Source of the DNA: Flavobacterium sp.
GTDB lineage: Bacteria > Bacteroidota > Bacteroidia > Flavobacteriales > Flavobacteriaceae
Length of the DNA: 5,630 nucleotides
Direction of reading: 5' to 3'
NCBI GenBank assembly: GCA_012032075.1
Contig: JAAURU010000259.1
Location: 1-5,630 of the forward strand
Below, piece after piece: positions 1-5,630 of the stretch. The position numbers and the translations under genes are program-made. The first letter of the stretch is position 1. The number at the start of each line of letters is the position of its first letter. The notes beneath the pieces were generated by a model. The model made no database searches and was not told the DNA's origin. It was given only the letters and a program-made list of their open reading frames with translations.

Positions 1-533
1 ACAATATTTGCAGTGCCTGTTACAGAAGCTTCGTCTAGCAACATATAAGTTCCTTGCAATTTTCCTTCACGCTCTACGCCATAAAAATGCTCTTCGCGCA
101 CATATCTAAATTTTGCACCTAGGTTTATAAAACCCTCAAAGTGTGTATCTAATCTTCTTCTTCCTATTTTGTCGCCTCCTGGTTTTGGAATAAATCCTTT
201 GCCAAAACGCGCTAATAAAGGACCAACAATCATAATAGAACCACGCAAACTTCCGCCTTCTTTCTTAAAAGCATCTGTTTCTAGATATTGAACATTAACT
301 TCATCTGCTTGAAAAGTATAATCTCCGTGACCATTTTTTTGAATTTTAACGCCTAAATTACCTAATAGCGTAATTAATTTGTTAACATCAATAATATCTG
401 GAATATTGGTAACTCTTACTTTTTCTGAAGTTAATAAAACAGGACATAAAACCTGTAATGCTTCGTTTTTAGCACCTTGTGGAGTAATTTCACCCTTAAG
501 TGCTTTTCCTCCTTCTATTTGAAATGTTCCCAT
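1..533 (-). CDS. murA: UDP-N-acetylglucosamine 1-carboxyvinyltransferase MurA, N-terminal part (C-terminus beyond window)
   Basis: MurA transfers enolpyruvate from phosphoenolpyruvate to UDP-GlcNAc, the first committed cytoplasmic step of peptidoglycan synthesis. The start ATG is at 531-533, and 177 codons are visible before the gene leaves the left edge; full-length MurA is about 420-440 aa. The N-terminus reads MGTFQIEGGKALKG, then QGAKNEAL, where K22 and N23 match the substrate-binding Lys22/Asn23 of E. coli MurA. Further on are GPLLARFG (residues 104-111) and the active-site loop PGGDKIGRRRLDTH (118-131). Asp121 sits where E. coli has Cys115, the residue alkylated by fosfomycin. Related enzymes with Asp here are known to be active and fosfomycin-insensitive, so this one is probably functional and intrinsically resistant (inference). 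It is the last visible gene of a tight leftward unit, starting 4 bases after the DUF4290 stop. No frameshift is seen in the visible part. Confidence 0.97.
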   Translation of the reverse strand, partial: MGTFQIEGGKALKGEITPQGAKNEALQVLCPVLLTSEKVRVTNIPDIIDVNKLITLLGNLGVKIQKNGHGDYTFQADEVNVQYLETDAFKKEGGSLRGSIMIVGPLLARFGKGFIPKPGGDKIGRRRLDTHFEGFINLGAKFRYVREEHFYGVEREGKLQGTYMLLDEASVTGTANI

Positions 534-537
534 GAAC

Positions 538-1236
538 CTATTTACGTTTTATATTTTTTAAATTTACCGAAGTCTTTTTTTTATGGATTTTAGATCCACT
601 ATTTTTATTACTTGTATTAAACTGAGATTTGTTTGACGTCTTTTTATTCACTTTCATTAAGTTATGTGAATTTGAAAGCTCTTCATTAGATTTCAATAAA
701 TTAATCTTACCTTTTGAAAGTTCATACAAATGATTAAAAATAACTTCATCTTCTACAGTTTCTTTGTTCCAACTCAAATAACATTTTTTCATATGGTTAG
801 CAATAACCAATATTAATGCACTTTTTAAATCGCTTTCTTCCCATTTCATTGCCACATCTATCATATAAGTGATATTGTTCCCATAAAAACGATATTTAGG
901 AAAATTTTGTGGATATTTTAAAATTTCTGGACGTTGATTTAAAACATCTCTTGAAGGAATTGGATAGGGAGAATCAACATCAAGTCTAAAATCTGACATA
1001 ATAAATAATTGATCCCATAACTTATGTTGAAAATCTGGTACATCTCTTAAATGTGGATTTAAAGAACCTAAAACAGAAATAACATATTTTGCAGCTTTAT
1101 TACGTTCTTCTTTGTCTGGAATATCCGTTACCTGATCAATTAATTTTTGTAAATGTCTTCCATATTCAGGAATTATTAATTGCTCACGAACTGTATTATA
1201 TTCTAATTGCGATACTGCTTTTTCTTGTACTTCCAT
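538..1236 (-). CDS. DUF4290 family protein (function unknown)
   Basis: This 232-residue protein is recognised as DUF4290 from LEYNT near the N-terminus, IPEYGRHLQ (residues 22-30), the central LNPHLRDVPDFQHKLWDQLF block (59-78), and PSRDVLNQRPEILKYPQ (94-110). The family is, to my knowledge, restricted to Bacteroidota and has no assigned biochemical role. No signal peptide or membrane segment is visible, so it is probably cytoplasmic. The globular part ends near residue 180. The last 50 or so residues are low-complexity and rich in Lys, Asn and Ser, ending in IKRK, which gives a strongly basic, probably disordered tail that could bind nucleic acid or another polyanion (inference only). The start ATG at 1234-1236 lies 2 bases after the DUF493 stop, and the TAG stop is 4 bases before murA. 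Translation of the three genes is therefore probably coupled. The conserved pairing with murA hints at, but does not show, an envelope-related role. Confidence 0.9.
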   Translation of the reverse strand: MEVQEKAVSQLEYNTVREQLIIPEYGRHLQKLIDQVTDIPDKEERNKAAKYVISVLGSLNPHLRDVPDFQHKLWDQLFIMSDFRLDVDSPYPIPSRDVLNQRPEILKYPQNFPKYRFYGNNITYMIDVAMKWEESDLKSALILVIANHMKKCYLSWNKETVEDEVIFNHLYELSKGKINLLKSNEELSNSHNLMKVNKKTSNKSQFNTSNKNSGSKIHKKKTSVNLKNIKRK

Positions 1237-1238
1237 AA

Positions 1239-1529
1239 TTATAACGATATTATTCCTTCAACCTTAGAAAGTTCTTGATACTTATCAATAACAGTTTGAG
1301 GATTTTTCATGAGTACACTAATCGAAACACTTGTGTACTTTCCTGTTTTTGATTGATTTGTGTTAATAACTGCTCCCATTTCATTAAAAGCATCTTCAAC
1401 AATTGCAACTTTATTCTTATCAGAAGGAACTATAAATTTAAATAAATACTCTGTTGGCCATAATGAGGTATTAGCTAACTCTTCTTTTAAACGAATATAA
1501 AAGTCTTCCGTTTTCTTATCCATCTTCAT
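1239..1529 (-). CDS. DUF493 (YbeD-like) family protein
   Basis: A small 96-residue protein with the DUF493/YbeD pattern: a WPTEYLFKFIVPSD strand near the N-terminus (residues 24-37), a helix with a conserved acidic stretch (VEDAFNEMG), then SKTGKYTSVSISVLMKNPQTVI (60-81) and a final helix. YbeD-type proteins adopt a ferredoxin-like, ACT-domain-like alpha/beta fold. A regulatory role has been proposed for the family, but no reaction is known. The first ATG (1527-1529) is chosen because it lies 14 bases downstream of a TAnnTTTG promoter element; a second in-frame ATG two codons later cannot be excluded. It is the first gene of the leftward unit DUF493-DUF4290-murA and the only one with visible promoter space. 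No membrane or export signal is seen. Confidence 0.88.
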   Translation of the reverse strand: MKMDKKTEDFYIRLKEELANTSLWPTEYLFKFIVPSDKNKVAIVEDAFNEMGAVINTNQSKTGKYTSVSISVLMKNPQTVIDKYQELSKVEGIISL

Positions 1530-1543
1530 TCTTTTTTGAATAG

Positions 1544-1551
1544 CAAATATA
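1544..1551 (-). promoter_or_regulatory. Probable -7 promoter element for the DUF493-DUF4290-murA unit
   Basis: On the minus strand this reads TATATTTG, an exact match to the Bacteroidetes -7 consensus TAnnTTTG, ending 14 bases before the DUF493 ATG. No clear TTG -33 element is seen 19-21 bases upstream, so the promoter may be weak or the match fortuitous. If it is used, the leader would be only about 10 bases. Confidence 0.5.
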
Positions 1552-1624
1552 CTTTTTTAAGTTAAGAATAAATATTTTGAAGTACATAAAATTAAAAGTT
1601 TTACCGTTTTTTTCAAAAAAGACT

Positions 1625-1632
1625 TACTTTTG
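1625..1632 (+). promoter_or_regulatory. Probable -7 promoter element for the P-loop ATPase gene
   Basis: TACTTTTG matches TAnnTTTG and lies 20 bases before the ATG at 1653. As on the other strand, the -33 TTG is not evident. Together with the minus-strand element about 75 bases away, it makes this 123-base gap a divergent promoter region. Confidence 0.45.
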
Positions 1633-1652
1633 CCTTTTACTTTAATTAATGA

Positions 1653-2193
1653 ATGAATAAAGAAATAATAGTTTTAGTAGGTGGACCCAGTTCTGGAAAA
1701 ACTACGTTAATAAACGCATTGATAGAAAAAGGACATATTTGTTAATCCAGAAATATCTAGGGAAATTATTAAAAAAGCTCAAAAAGAGGGAATTGAACAA
1801 TTATTTCTTGAAAAACCATTACTTTTTAGTGAACTTTTATTAGAAGGAAGAATTAAACAATTTGAGCAAGCTAAATTAGAAGATTCTGCAATTGTATTTT
1901 TAGATAGAGGGCTTCCAGATGTTTTGGCTTACATGAAATACATAGGTAATGATTACCCAAAATCGTTTGACAATATTTGTAAATCCTATAAATACTCTAA
2001 AGTATTTCTTTTACCTCCATGGGAAGAAATATACACTAGTGATGATGAACGTTATGAAAAATATGAAGAAGCTATTATTATACATAATCATCTTGAAGAA
2101 ACTTATAGTTCTTATGGTTATAATTTAATTGAAATTCCAAAAGGTTCTGTGGAAAATAGGGTTGTTTTTGTAACAGAACAAATTTCTATTTAA
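1653..2193 (+). pseudogene. P-loop ATPase/kinase-like protein (AAA_28-like), split by one frameshift
   Basis: If repaired, this encodes about 179 residues. The first 30 codons (1653-1742) give MNKEIIVLVGGPSSGKTTL with a Walker A motif (G10-T17), then hit TAA at 1743-1745. The next frame continues from 1744 with NPEISREI and shows GIEQLFLEKPLLFSELLLEGR (46-66, written in parts: GIEQLF, KPLLFSELL, EGR) and a Walker B-like VFLDRGLPDV (81-90), ending at 2193. This layout resembles the AAA_28/NadR-kinase-like P-loop proteins found as short cytoplasmic ATPases in flavobacteria; the substrate is unknown. Aligning GHIC directly to NPEISRE suggests one extra T within 1738-1743. ATG 1653 is preferred because the ATG at 1649 meets a stop after two codons. 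A TTG at 1924 could start the remaining frame, but that would drop the nucleotide-binding loop. All motifs survive, so this is a recent mutation or a sequencing error. Family call is fairly sure; biological role is not. Confidence 0.8.
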
Positions 2194-2198
2194 CTTTG
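2168..2198 (+). promoter_or_regulatory. Promoter for recQ-fmt
   Basis: A TTG at 2168-2170 is followed after 20 bases by TAACTTTG at 2191-2198, fitting the Bacteroidetes promoter TTG-N19-21-TAnnTTTG. The -7 element starts on the TAA stop codon of the preceding ATPase gene, so recQ can be transcribed independently of it. The expected start, about 5 bases further on, leaves a leader of about 30 bases before the recQ ATG at 2233. Confidence 0.65.
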
Positions 2199-2232
2199 TA
2201 AATTTCAGCTTTTCATCAGTTAAATAAAAAGA

Positions 2233-4113
2233 ATGTCTGAATCTTTACAAATTCTAAAACAATATTGGAAACACGATAGTTTTAGAGAACCTCAAGAAGC
2301 AATTATAAACACTGTTTTATCAGGAATTGACACTTTTGCATTATTACCTACTAGTGGTGGAAAATCTATTTGTTATCAAATCCCTGCAATACTTAAAGAC
2401 GGTATTTGCATAGTAGTTTCACCTTTAATAGCTTTAATAAAAGATCAAGTTCAAAACTTACAAAAAAAAACATCAAAGCAGTTGCACTTTTAGGTGGAAT
2501 TTCGCTAGATGAAACAAGCCAATTGTTAGACAATTGTCTATACGGAAATTACAAGTTTTTATATTTATCCCCTGAACGTTTACAACAAGATTGGATTATT
2601 GAAAGAATTAAGCAATTACCCATTAATCTTATTGCAATTGATGAAGCGCATTGTGTGAGTCAATGGGGACATGATTTTAGACCTGCTTATTTGAAAATTA
2701 AAAATCTAAAAGAAGCTTTTCCTAAAATTCCTTTTATAGCTTTAACTGGTTCAGCTAATGAAAGAGTAACAAAAGATATAATCGAAAATCTTACATTACA
2801 AAATCCTGCTATTTTTAAAAAATCATTTTTTAGAGAAAATTTAGGCTACCATATTGCAAAAACCGAAGATAAATTATATAAAATCCAACAAATTCTTTCA
2901 AAAAACAAACAATCTAGCATCATTATGTTCGCAATAGAAAATCATGTAAAGAAATTTCTGAACAACTACAAAGATTAGGATTTTCAGCTACCTATTATCA
3001 TGGCGGACTCTCATCAAAAGAAAAAGAAAAAAACATGGGTCTTTGGATGGAAAATCAAGTCCAAGTAATTGTGGCTACAAATGCTTTTGGAATGGGAATT
3101 GATAAACCTAATGTAAAAACAGTAATACATATTCAATTACCTGATAATCTTGAAAATTATTATCAAGAAGTTGGAAGAGCTGGAAGAAATGGTAAAAAAG
3201 CATTCGGAATTCTTTTAATAGGTTCTGGTGATATAAAAATGGCAAAAACCAATTTTTATCAGCTTTACCTGATAAAGAATTTTTAAAAGAAGTCTATATT
3301 AGACTAAACAATTATTTTCAAATCGCTTATGGTGAAGGATTTAACGAACAATTTTCATTTAATATTAATCATTTTTGTAGCCAATATAATTTCCCAATAG
3401 TAAAAACATACAATGCTTTACAGTTTTTAGACAGACAAGCCGTTATTTCTGTTCAAAATGAATTCTCAGAAAAGATAAGTTTGCAATTTATAATTTCTAG
3501 CAAGGAAATCATTAGGTATATGAGCTTAAATCCTCATTCTGAAGAAATAATCACTTCTATATTACGAACTTATTCTGGTATTTTTGAAATCGAAACACTC
3601 ATAAATAGCGCTCTAATAGCTAAAAAAACGAAAACTTCTGAAGAAACTGTCATGAATATAATAAATGCTTTATATAATGCAAATTGCGTCACTCTGACAA
3701 TTCAAAATAACGACAGTAGCATTACATTCAATGAAATTAGAGAAGATGCTTTAACTATTAACAAAGTTTCTAAATTTTTAGAAAAACAAAACGATTTGAA
3801 AGTTAGCCAATTAAAAAGTGTAATCCATTATTGCAATACTGAATCATGCAAAAGCAAATTACTTTTAAATTACTTTGATGAAAAGACTACAAAAACCTGT
3901 GGAATTTGCTCTTTTTGCACTAAAACTGATACTAATGTTAATATGAATCAAATAGAAAAAATATTAGATTTATTAAAAAAAACTAATTTAACTTCTAAAG
4001 AAATTGAAAATCAAATATCAATAAGTACAGAAGAAACTATCTTTGCCCTACAAATTTTGTTAGAAAACAGAAAAATAAGCCTAAATAAGTACAATCAATA
4101 TTATTTACTGTAA
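2233..4113 (+). pseudogene. recQ: ATP-dependent DNA helicase RecQ (short form, no HRDC), interrupted by three frameshifts
   Basis: RecQ is an SF2 3'-5' DNA helicase acting in recombination and replication-fork repair. With one base restored at each of three sites the protein is 627 aa, close to E. coli RecQ (about 610). Motifs in repaired numbering: motif 0 FREPQ (17-21), Walker A PTSGGKS (39-45), SPLIALIKDQ (63-72), DEAH (137-140) with the aromatic loop CVSQWGHDFRP (141-151), ALTGSA, YYHGGLS, VATNAFGMGIDKPN (281-294), QEVGRAGRNG (312-321), and a zinc site using C540, C557, C560 and C563 (CGICSFC). About 64 residues follow and no HRDC domain is present. Frame changes occur in the A9 run at 2462-2470, near 2923-2924, and in the A5 run at 3244-3248; each is explained by one missing base, and together they restore the original frame. 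Walker A has Ser where RecQ normally has Gly. The start ATG has an upstream in-frame stop; the stop overlaps the fmt ATG. Identity is certain; whether the gene is truly broken or the sequence is faulty is open. Confidence 0.95.
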
Positions 4114-5060
4114 TGAAAAAATTAAAAATAGTCTTTATGGGAACACCCGATTTTGCAGTTGGAATTCTCGATACCATATACAAAAATAATTATGAAATTG
4201 TAGGTGTAATAACCTCACCCGATAAACCAGCTGGAAGAGGACAAAAGCTAAGTACAAGCGCTGTGAAAGAATATGCTTTAGAAAAAGGCTTGCGTTTATT
4301 ACAGCCAACAAACCTAAAAGATGAAGATTTTTTAACAGAATTAAAAAGTCTAAATGCAAATTTAAATGTTGTAGTAGCTTTTAGAATGTTACCAGAAGTA
4401 GTATGGAAAATGCCCGTATATGGAACTTTTAACCTTCATGCATCTTTGTTACCGCAATACAGAGGAGCAGCACCTATAAATTGGGCAATTATTAACGGAG
4501 AAACTAAAACAGGTGTTACAACTTTCTTTATTGATGATAAAATTGATACTGGTGAAATGATTTTACACAAAGAAACAGAAATTAAAGATAATGAAACCGT
4601 AGGAGAATTACACGATAGATTGATGCAAATTGGTGCTGAAGCTGTTTTAGACACATTAACAATAATTTCCAATGGAGATGTTAAAACTACAGTCCAAAAA
4701 GAAGATAAAGAGATAAAAACAGCTTATAAATTAAATAAAGACAATTGTAAAATAAATTGGAATAAATCAGGAATTGAAATTTATAATTTAATTAAAGGAT
4801 TAAATCCTTATCCTGCAGCTTGGACATATGTAAAAGACCTAGATAATGAATGGAATGTAAAATTATTTGACGTTAATTTTGAAAAAATCACTCATAATTT
4901 AGATTTAGGAAAAATAATTACAACAAAAAAAGAAATAAAAATTACCACAAAAGATGGATTCATTCATGTACTCAGTTTACAGTTTCCTGGTAAAAGAAAA
5001 ATGAAATCTCAAGAACTTTTAAATGGAATACAACTATCTGAAAGCGCAATTGCTTTATAA
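4113..5060 (+). CDS. fmt: Methionyl-tRNA formyltransferase
   Basis: Fmt formylates Met-tRNA(fMet) with 10-formyltetrahydrofolate in the cytoplasm, producing the initiator tRNA for translation. The 315-residue length is the family norm. The N-terminal Rossmann-like domain begins MKKLKIVFMGTPDFAV and carries SPDKPAGRGQKL (35-46). The catalytic triad appears as N107 and H109 in FNLHASLLPQYRGAAPIN (106-123) and D145 in IDTGE (144-148), corresponding to E. coli N106, H108 and D144. The C-terminal tRNA-binding domain starts around residue 210 and contains IKGLNPYPAAWT. The ATG overlaps the recQ stop by one base (TAATG), so translation is probably coupled to recQ. If the recQ frameshifts are real, ribosomes would terminate early and fmt translation could suffer, unless fmt is initiated independently. 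The reading frame is intact throughout. Confidence 0.98.
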   Translation: MKKLKIVFMGTPDFAVGILDTIYKNNYEIVGVITSPDKPAGRGQKLSTSAVKEYALEKGLRLLQPTNLKDEDFLTELKSLNANLNVVVAFRMLPEVVWKMPVYGTFNLHASLLPQYRGAAPINWAIINGETKTGVTTFFIDDKIDTGEMILHKETEIKDNETVGELHDRLMQIGAEAVLDTLTIISNGDVKTTVQKEDKEIKTAYKLNKDNCKINWNKSGIEIYNLIKGLNPYPAAWTYVKDLDNEWNVKLFDVNFEKITHNLDLGKIITTKKEIKITTKDGFIHVLSLQFPGKRKMKSQELLNGIQLSESAIAL

Positions 5061-5070
5061 GCCTTATAAA
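5054..5070. repeat. 17-base perfect palindrome over the fmt stop codon
   Basis: TTTATAAG and CTTATAAA flank a single central C, and the fmt TAA lies inside the left arm. As RNA it could form only a weak A/U hairpin with few G-C pairs and no T-run after it, so it is a poor terminator. Transcription past fmt into the 178-base gap before the HU gene is therefore possible. It could be a protein-binding palindrome, but nothing else supports that. Confidence 0.35.
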
Positions 5071-5164
5071 CACTGATGTTTTATCTAATTTTAAAGAAAT
5101 TTATTAAGGTTATTAACAAAAGTGTGTTTTTATTAACATTTTCAAGCGAAAACCTTGTAAACAC

Positions 5165-5194
5165 TTGCATAGTTCAGTTATACAACTAAATTTG
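5165..5194 (+). promoter_or_regulatory. Promoter for the HU-family gene
   Basis: A TTG at 5165-5167 and TAAATTTG at 5187-5194 are separated by 19 bases, a full match to the Bacteroidetes promoter consensus. Transcription would begin near 5200, giving a leader of about 40 very A/T-rich bases before the ATG at 5239. The leader contains no Shine-Dalgarno sequence, which is usual for highly expressed genes in this phylum. Confidence 0.75.
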
Positions 5195-5238
5195 TGTTTA
5201 AATAATTAAGTTTAACCAAAATTAATAAACATTTTATT

Positions 5239-5517
5239 ATGAACAAATCAGAATTAATCGATGCAATGGCAGCTTCTGCTGGAATTACAAAAGCAGCTGC
5301 TAAATTAGCTTTAGAATCATTTTTAAGCAACGTTGAAGGTACCTTAAAAAAAGGCGGAAGAGTTTCATTAGTAGGATTTGGTTCTTGGTCAGTATCTAAA
5401 AGAGCTGCAAGAGACGGAAGAAACCCTCAAACAGGAAAAACGATCAAAATCGCTGCTAAAAATGTAGTTAAATTTAAAGCAGGTGCTGAATTAGATGGAG
5501 CAGTAAATAAAAAATAA
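5239..5517 (+). CDS. hup: HU family DNA-binding protein
   Basis: HU proteins are small basic dimers that bend and compact DNA in the nucleoid and assist replication, recombination and repair. This 92-residue protein has the standard length and layout: an N-terminal helical dimerisation part starting MNKSELIDAMA, the family signature VGFGSWSVSKRAARDG (45-60), and the beta-arm tip GRNPQTGKTIKI (60-71) with the conserved Arg-Asn-Pro at 61-63, whose Pro63 intercalates between base pairs. It ends in a basic VNKK. It is transcribed alone, from its own promoter to the terminator just downstream. Compared with its neighbours it is Ala-rich and somewhat less A/T-biased in codon use, as expected for a highly expressed gene. 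HU versus IHF-like specificity cannot be decided from sequence alone, but a homodimeric HU is most likely. Confidence 0.97.
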   Translation: MNKSELIDAMAASAGITKAAAKLALESFLSNVEGTLKKGGRVSLVGFGSWSVSKRAARDGRNPQTGKTIKIAAKNVVKFKAGAELDGAVNKK

Positions 5518-5537
5518 TTTTTTTTTACATACAATCT

Positions 5538-5565
5538 AAAATCCCGCATTTTGCGGGATTTTTTT
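5538..5565 (+). terminator. Intrinsic terminator after the HU gene
   Basis: An 11-bp perfect stem (left arm 5538-5548, right arm 5552-5562) has a core of ATCCCGCA pairing with TGCGGGAT and closes on a TTT loop. It runs directly into T residues to 5565. The flanking A and T runs (AAA before, TTT after) could make it work in both directions. It begins 20 bases after the HU stop. The remaining 65 bases to the window end are A/T-rich with no gene visible. Confidence 0.9.
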
Positions 5566-5630
5566 ATTTATCATTAATTTTATTTGATTTTGTAAACTTT
5601 TTTTGATAATTTTAATTAAAAATCAATTGC

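Noticed and set aside
1924..2193. A separate 89-residue gene starting at TTG 1924
   Set aside because: The same frame is open back to 1744 and encodes conserved residues of the P-loop protein, so this is the tail of the frameshifted gene.
2406..2480. An ATG at 2406 that would start a separate protein covering the RecQ DEAH region
   Set aside because: Up to the A9 run this frame is antisensical to the family (Ser/Phe/Lys-rich), while the other frame encodes the conserved SPLIALIKDQ motif. The region belongs to one recQ gene with a frameshift.
1653..4113. ATPase plus RecQ-like helicase as a two-gene defence system
   Set aside because: The helicase has all features of housekeeping RecQ and sits directly on fmt. 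There is no nuclease, reverse transcriptase, protease or mobile-element marker, and the setting is core chromosome.
2233..4113. Programmed ribosomal frameshifting to make full-length RecQ
   Set aside because: Three separate shifts would be needed. Only the A9 run resembles a slippery site, and no stimulatory structure is apparent near the others.
4135..4672. Two antisense open frames inside fmt (4135-4359 and 4436-4672)
   Set aside because: They lie opposite well-conserved Fmt domains, have no promoter or recognisable motif, and look like chance frames.
5054..5070. Intrinsic terminator for fmt
   Set aside because: The palindrome has a one-base centre, mostly A-T pairs and no following T-run, unlike the clear terminator after the HU gene.

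Overview
The window is AT-rich chromosomal DNA that reads as a member of the Bacteroidota, most likely a Flavobacteriia species. Three things point there: a DUF4290 protein (a family I know only from that phylum), strong matches to the Bacteroidetes sigma-factor promoter (TTG, about 19-20 bases, TAnnTTTG), and A/T-rich leaders without clear Shine-Dalgarno sequences. It is a core, housekeeping-type region. I see no mobile element, CRISPR array, tRNA or rRNA.

Left part (1-1529, minus strand): a compact three-gene unit transcribed leftwards, DUF493 protein, then DUF4290 protein, then murA. The gaps are only 2 and 4 bases. murA runs off the left edge, so only its N-terminal 177 codons are present. 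The MurA active-site loop carries Asp where E. coli has the fosfomycin-target Cys115.

Middle (1530-1652): a 123-base divergent intergenic region with a TAnnTTTG element facing each way.

Right part (1653-5517, plus strand): a small P-loop ATPase/kinase-like gene (about 179 aa if repaired), recQ (627 aa if repaired), fmt (315 aa) and an HU-type DNA-binding protein gene (92 aa). recQ and fmt overlap by one base (TAATG) and probably form one transcript from a promoter that overlaps the ATPase stop codon. The HU gene has its own well-formed promoter and ends at a strong intrinsic terminator.

The main anomaly is that the ATPase gene and recQ carry four single-base frameshifts between them: one apparent insertion, and three apparent deletions in or beside A or T runs. 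The five flanking genes are clean. Every broken segment still encodes well-conserved family motifs, and the three recQ deletions add up to one codon. The lesions are therefore either very recent or sequencing/assembly errors in homopolymers. I found no convincing new biological system. The best leads are the frameshift cluster, the MurA Asp substitution and a Ser in the RecQ Walker A motif.
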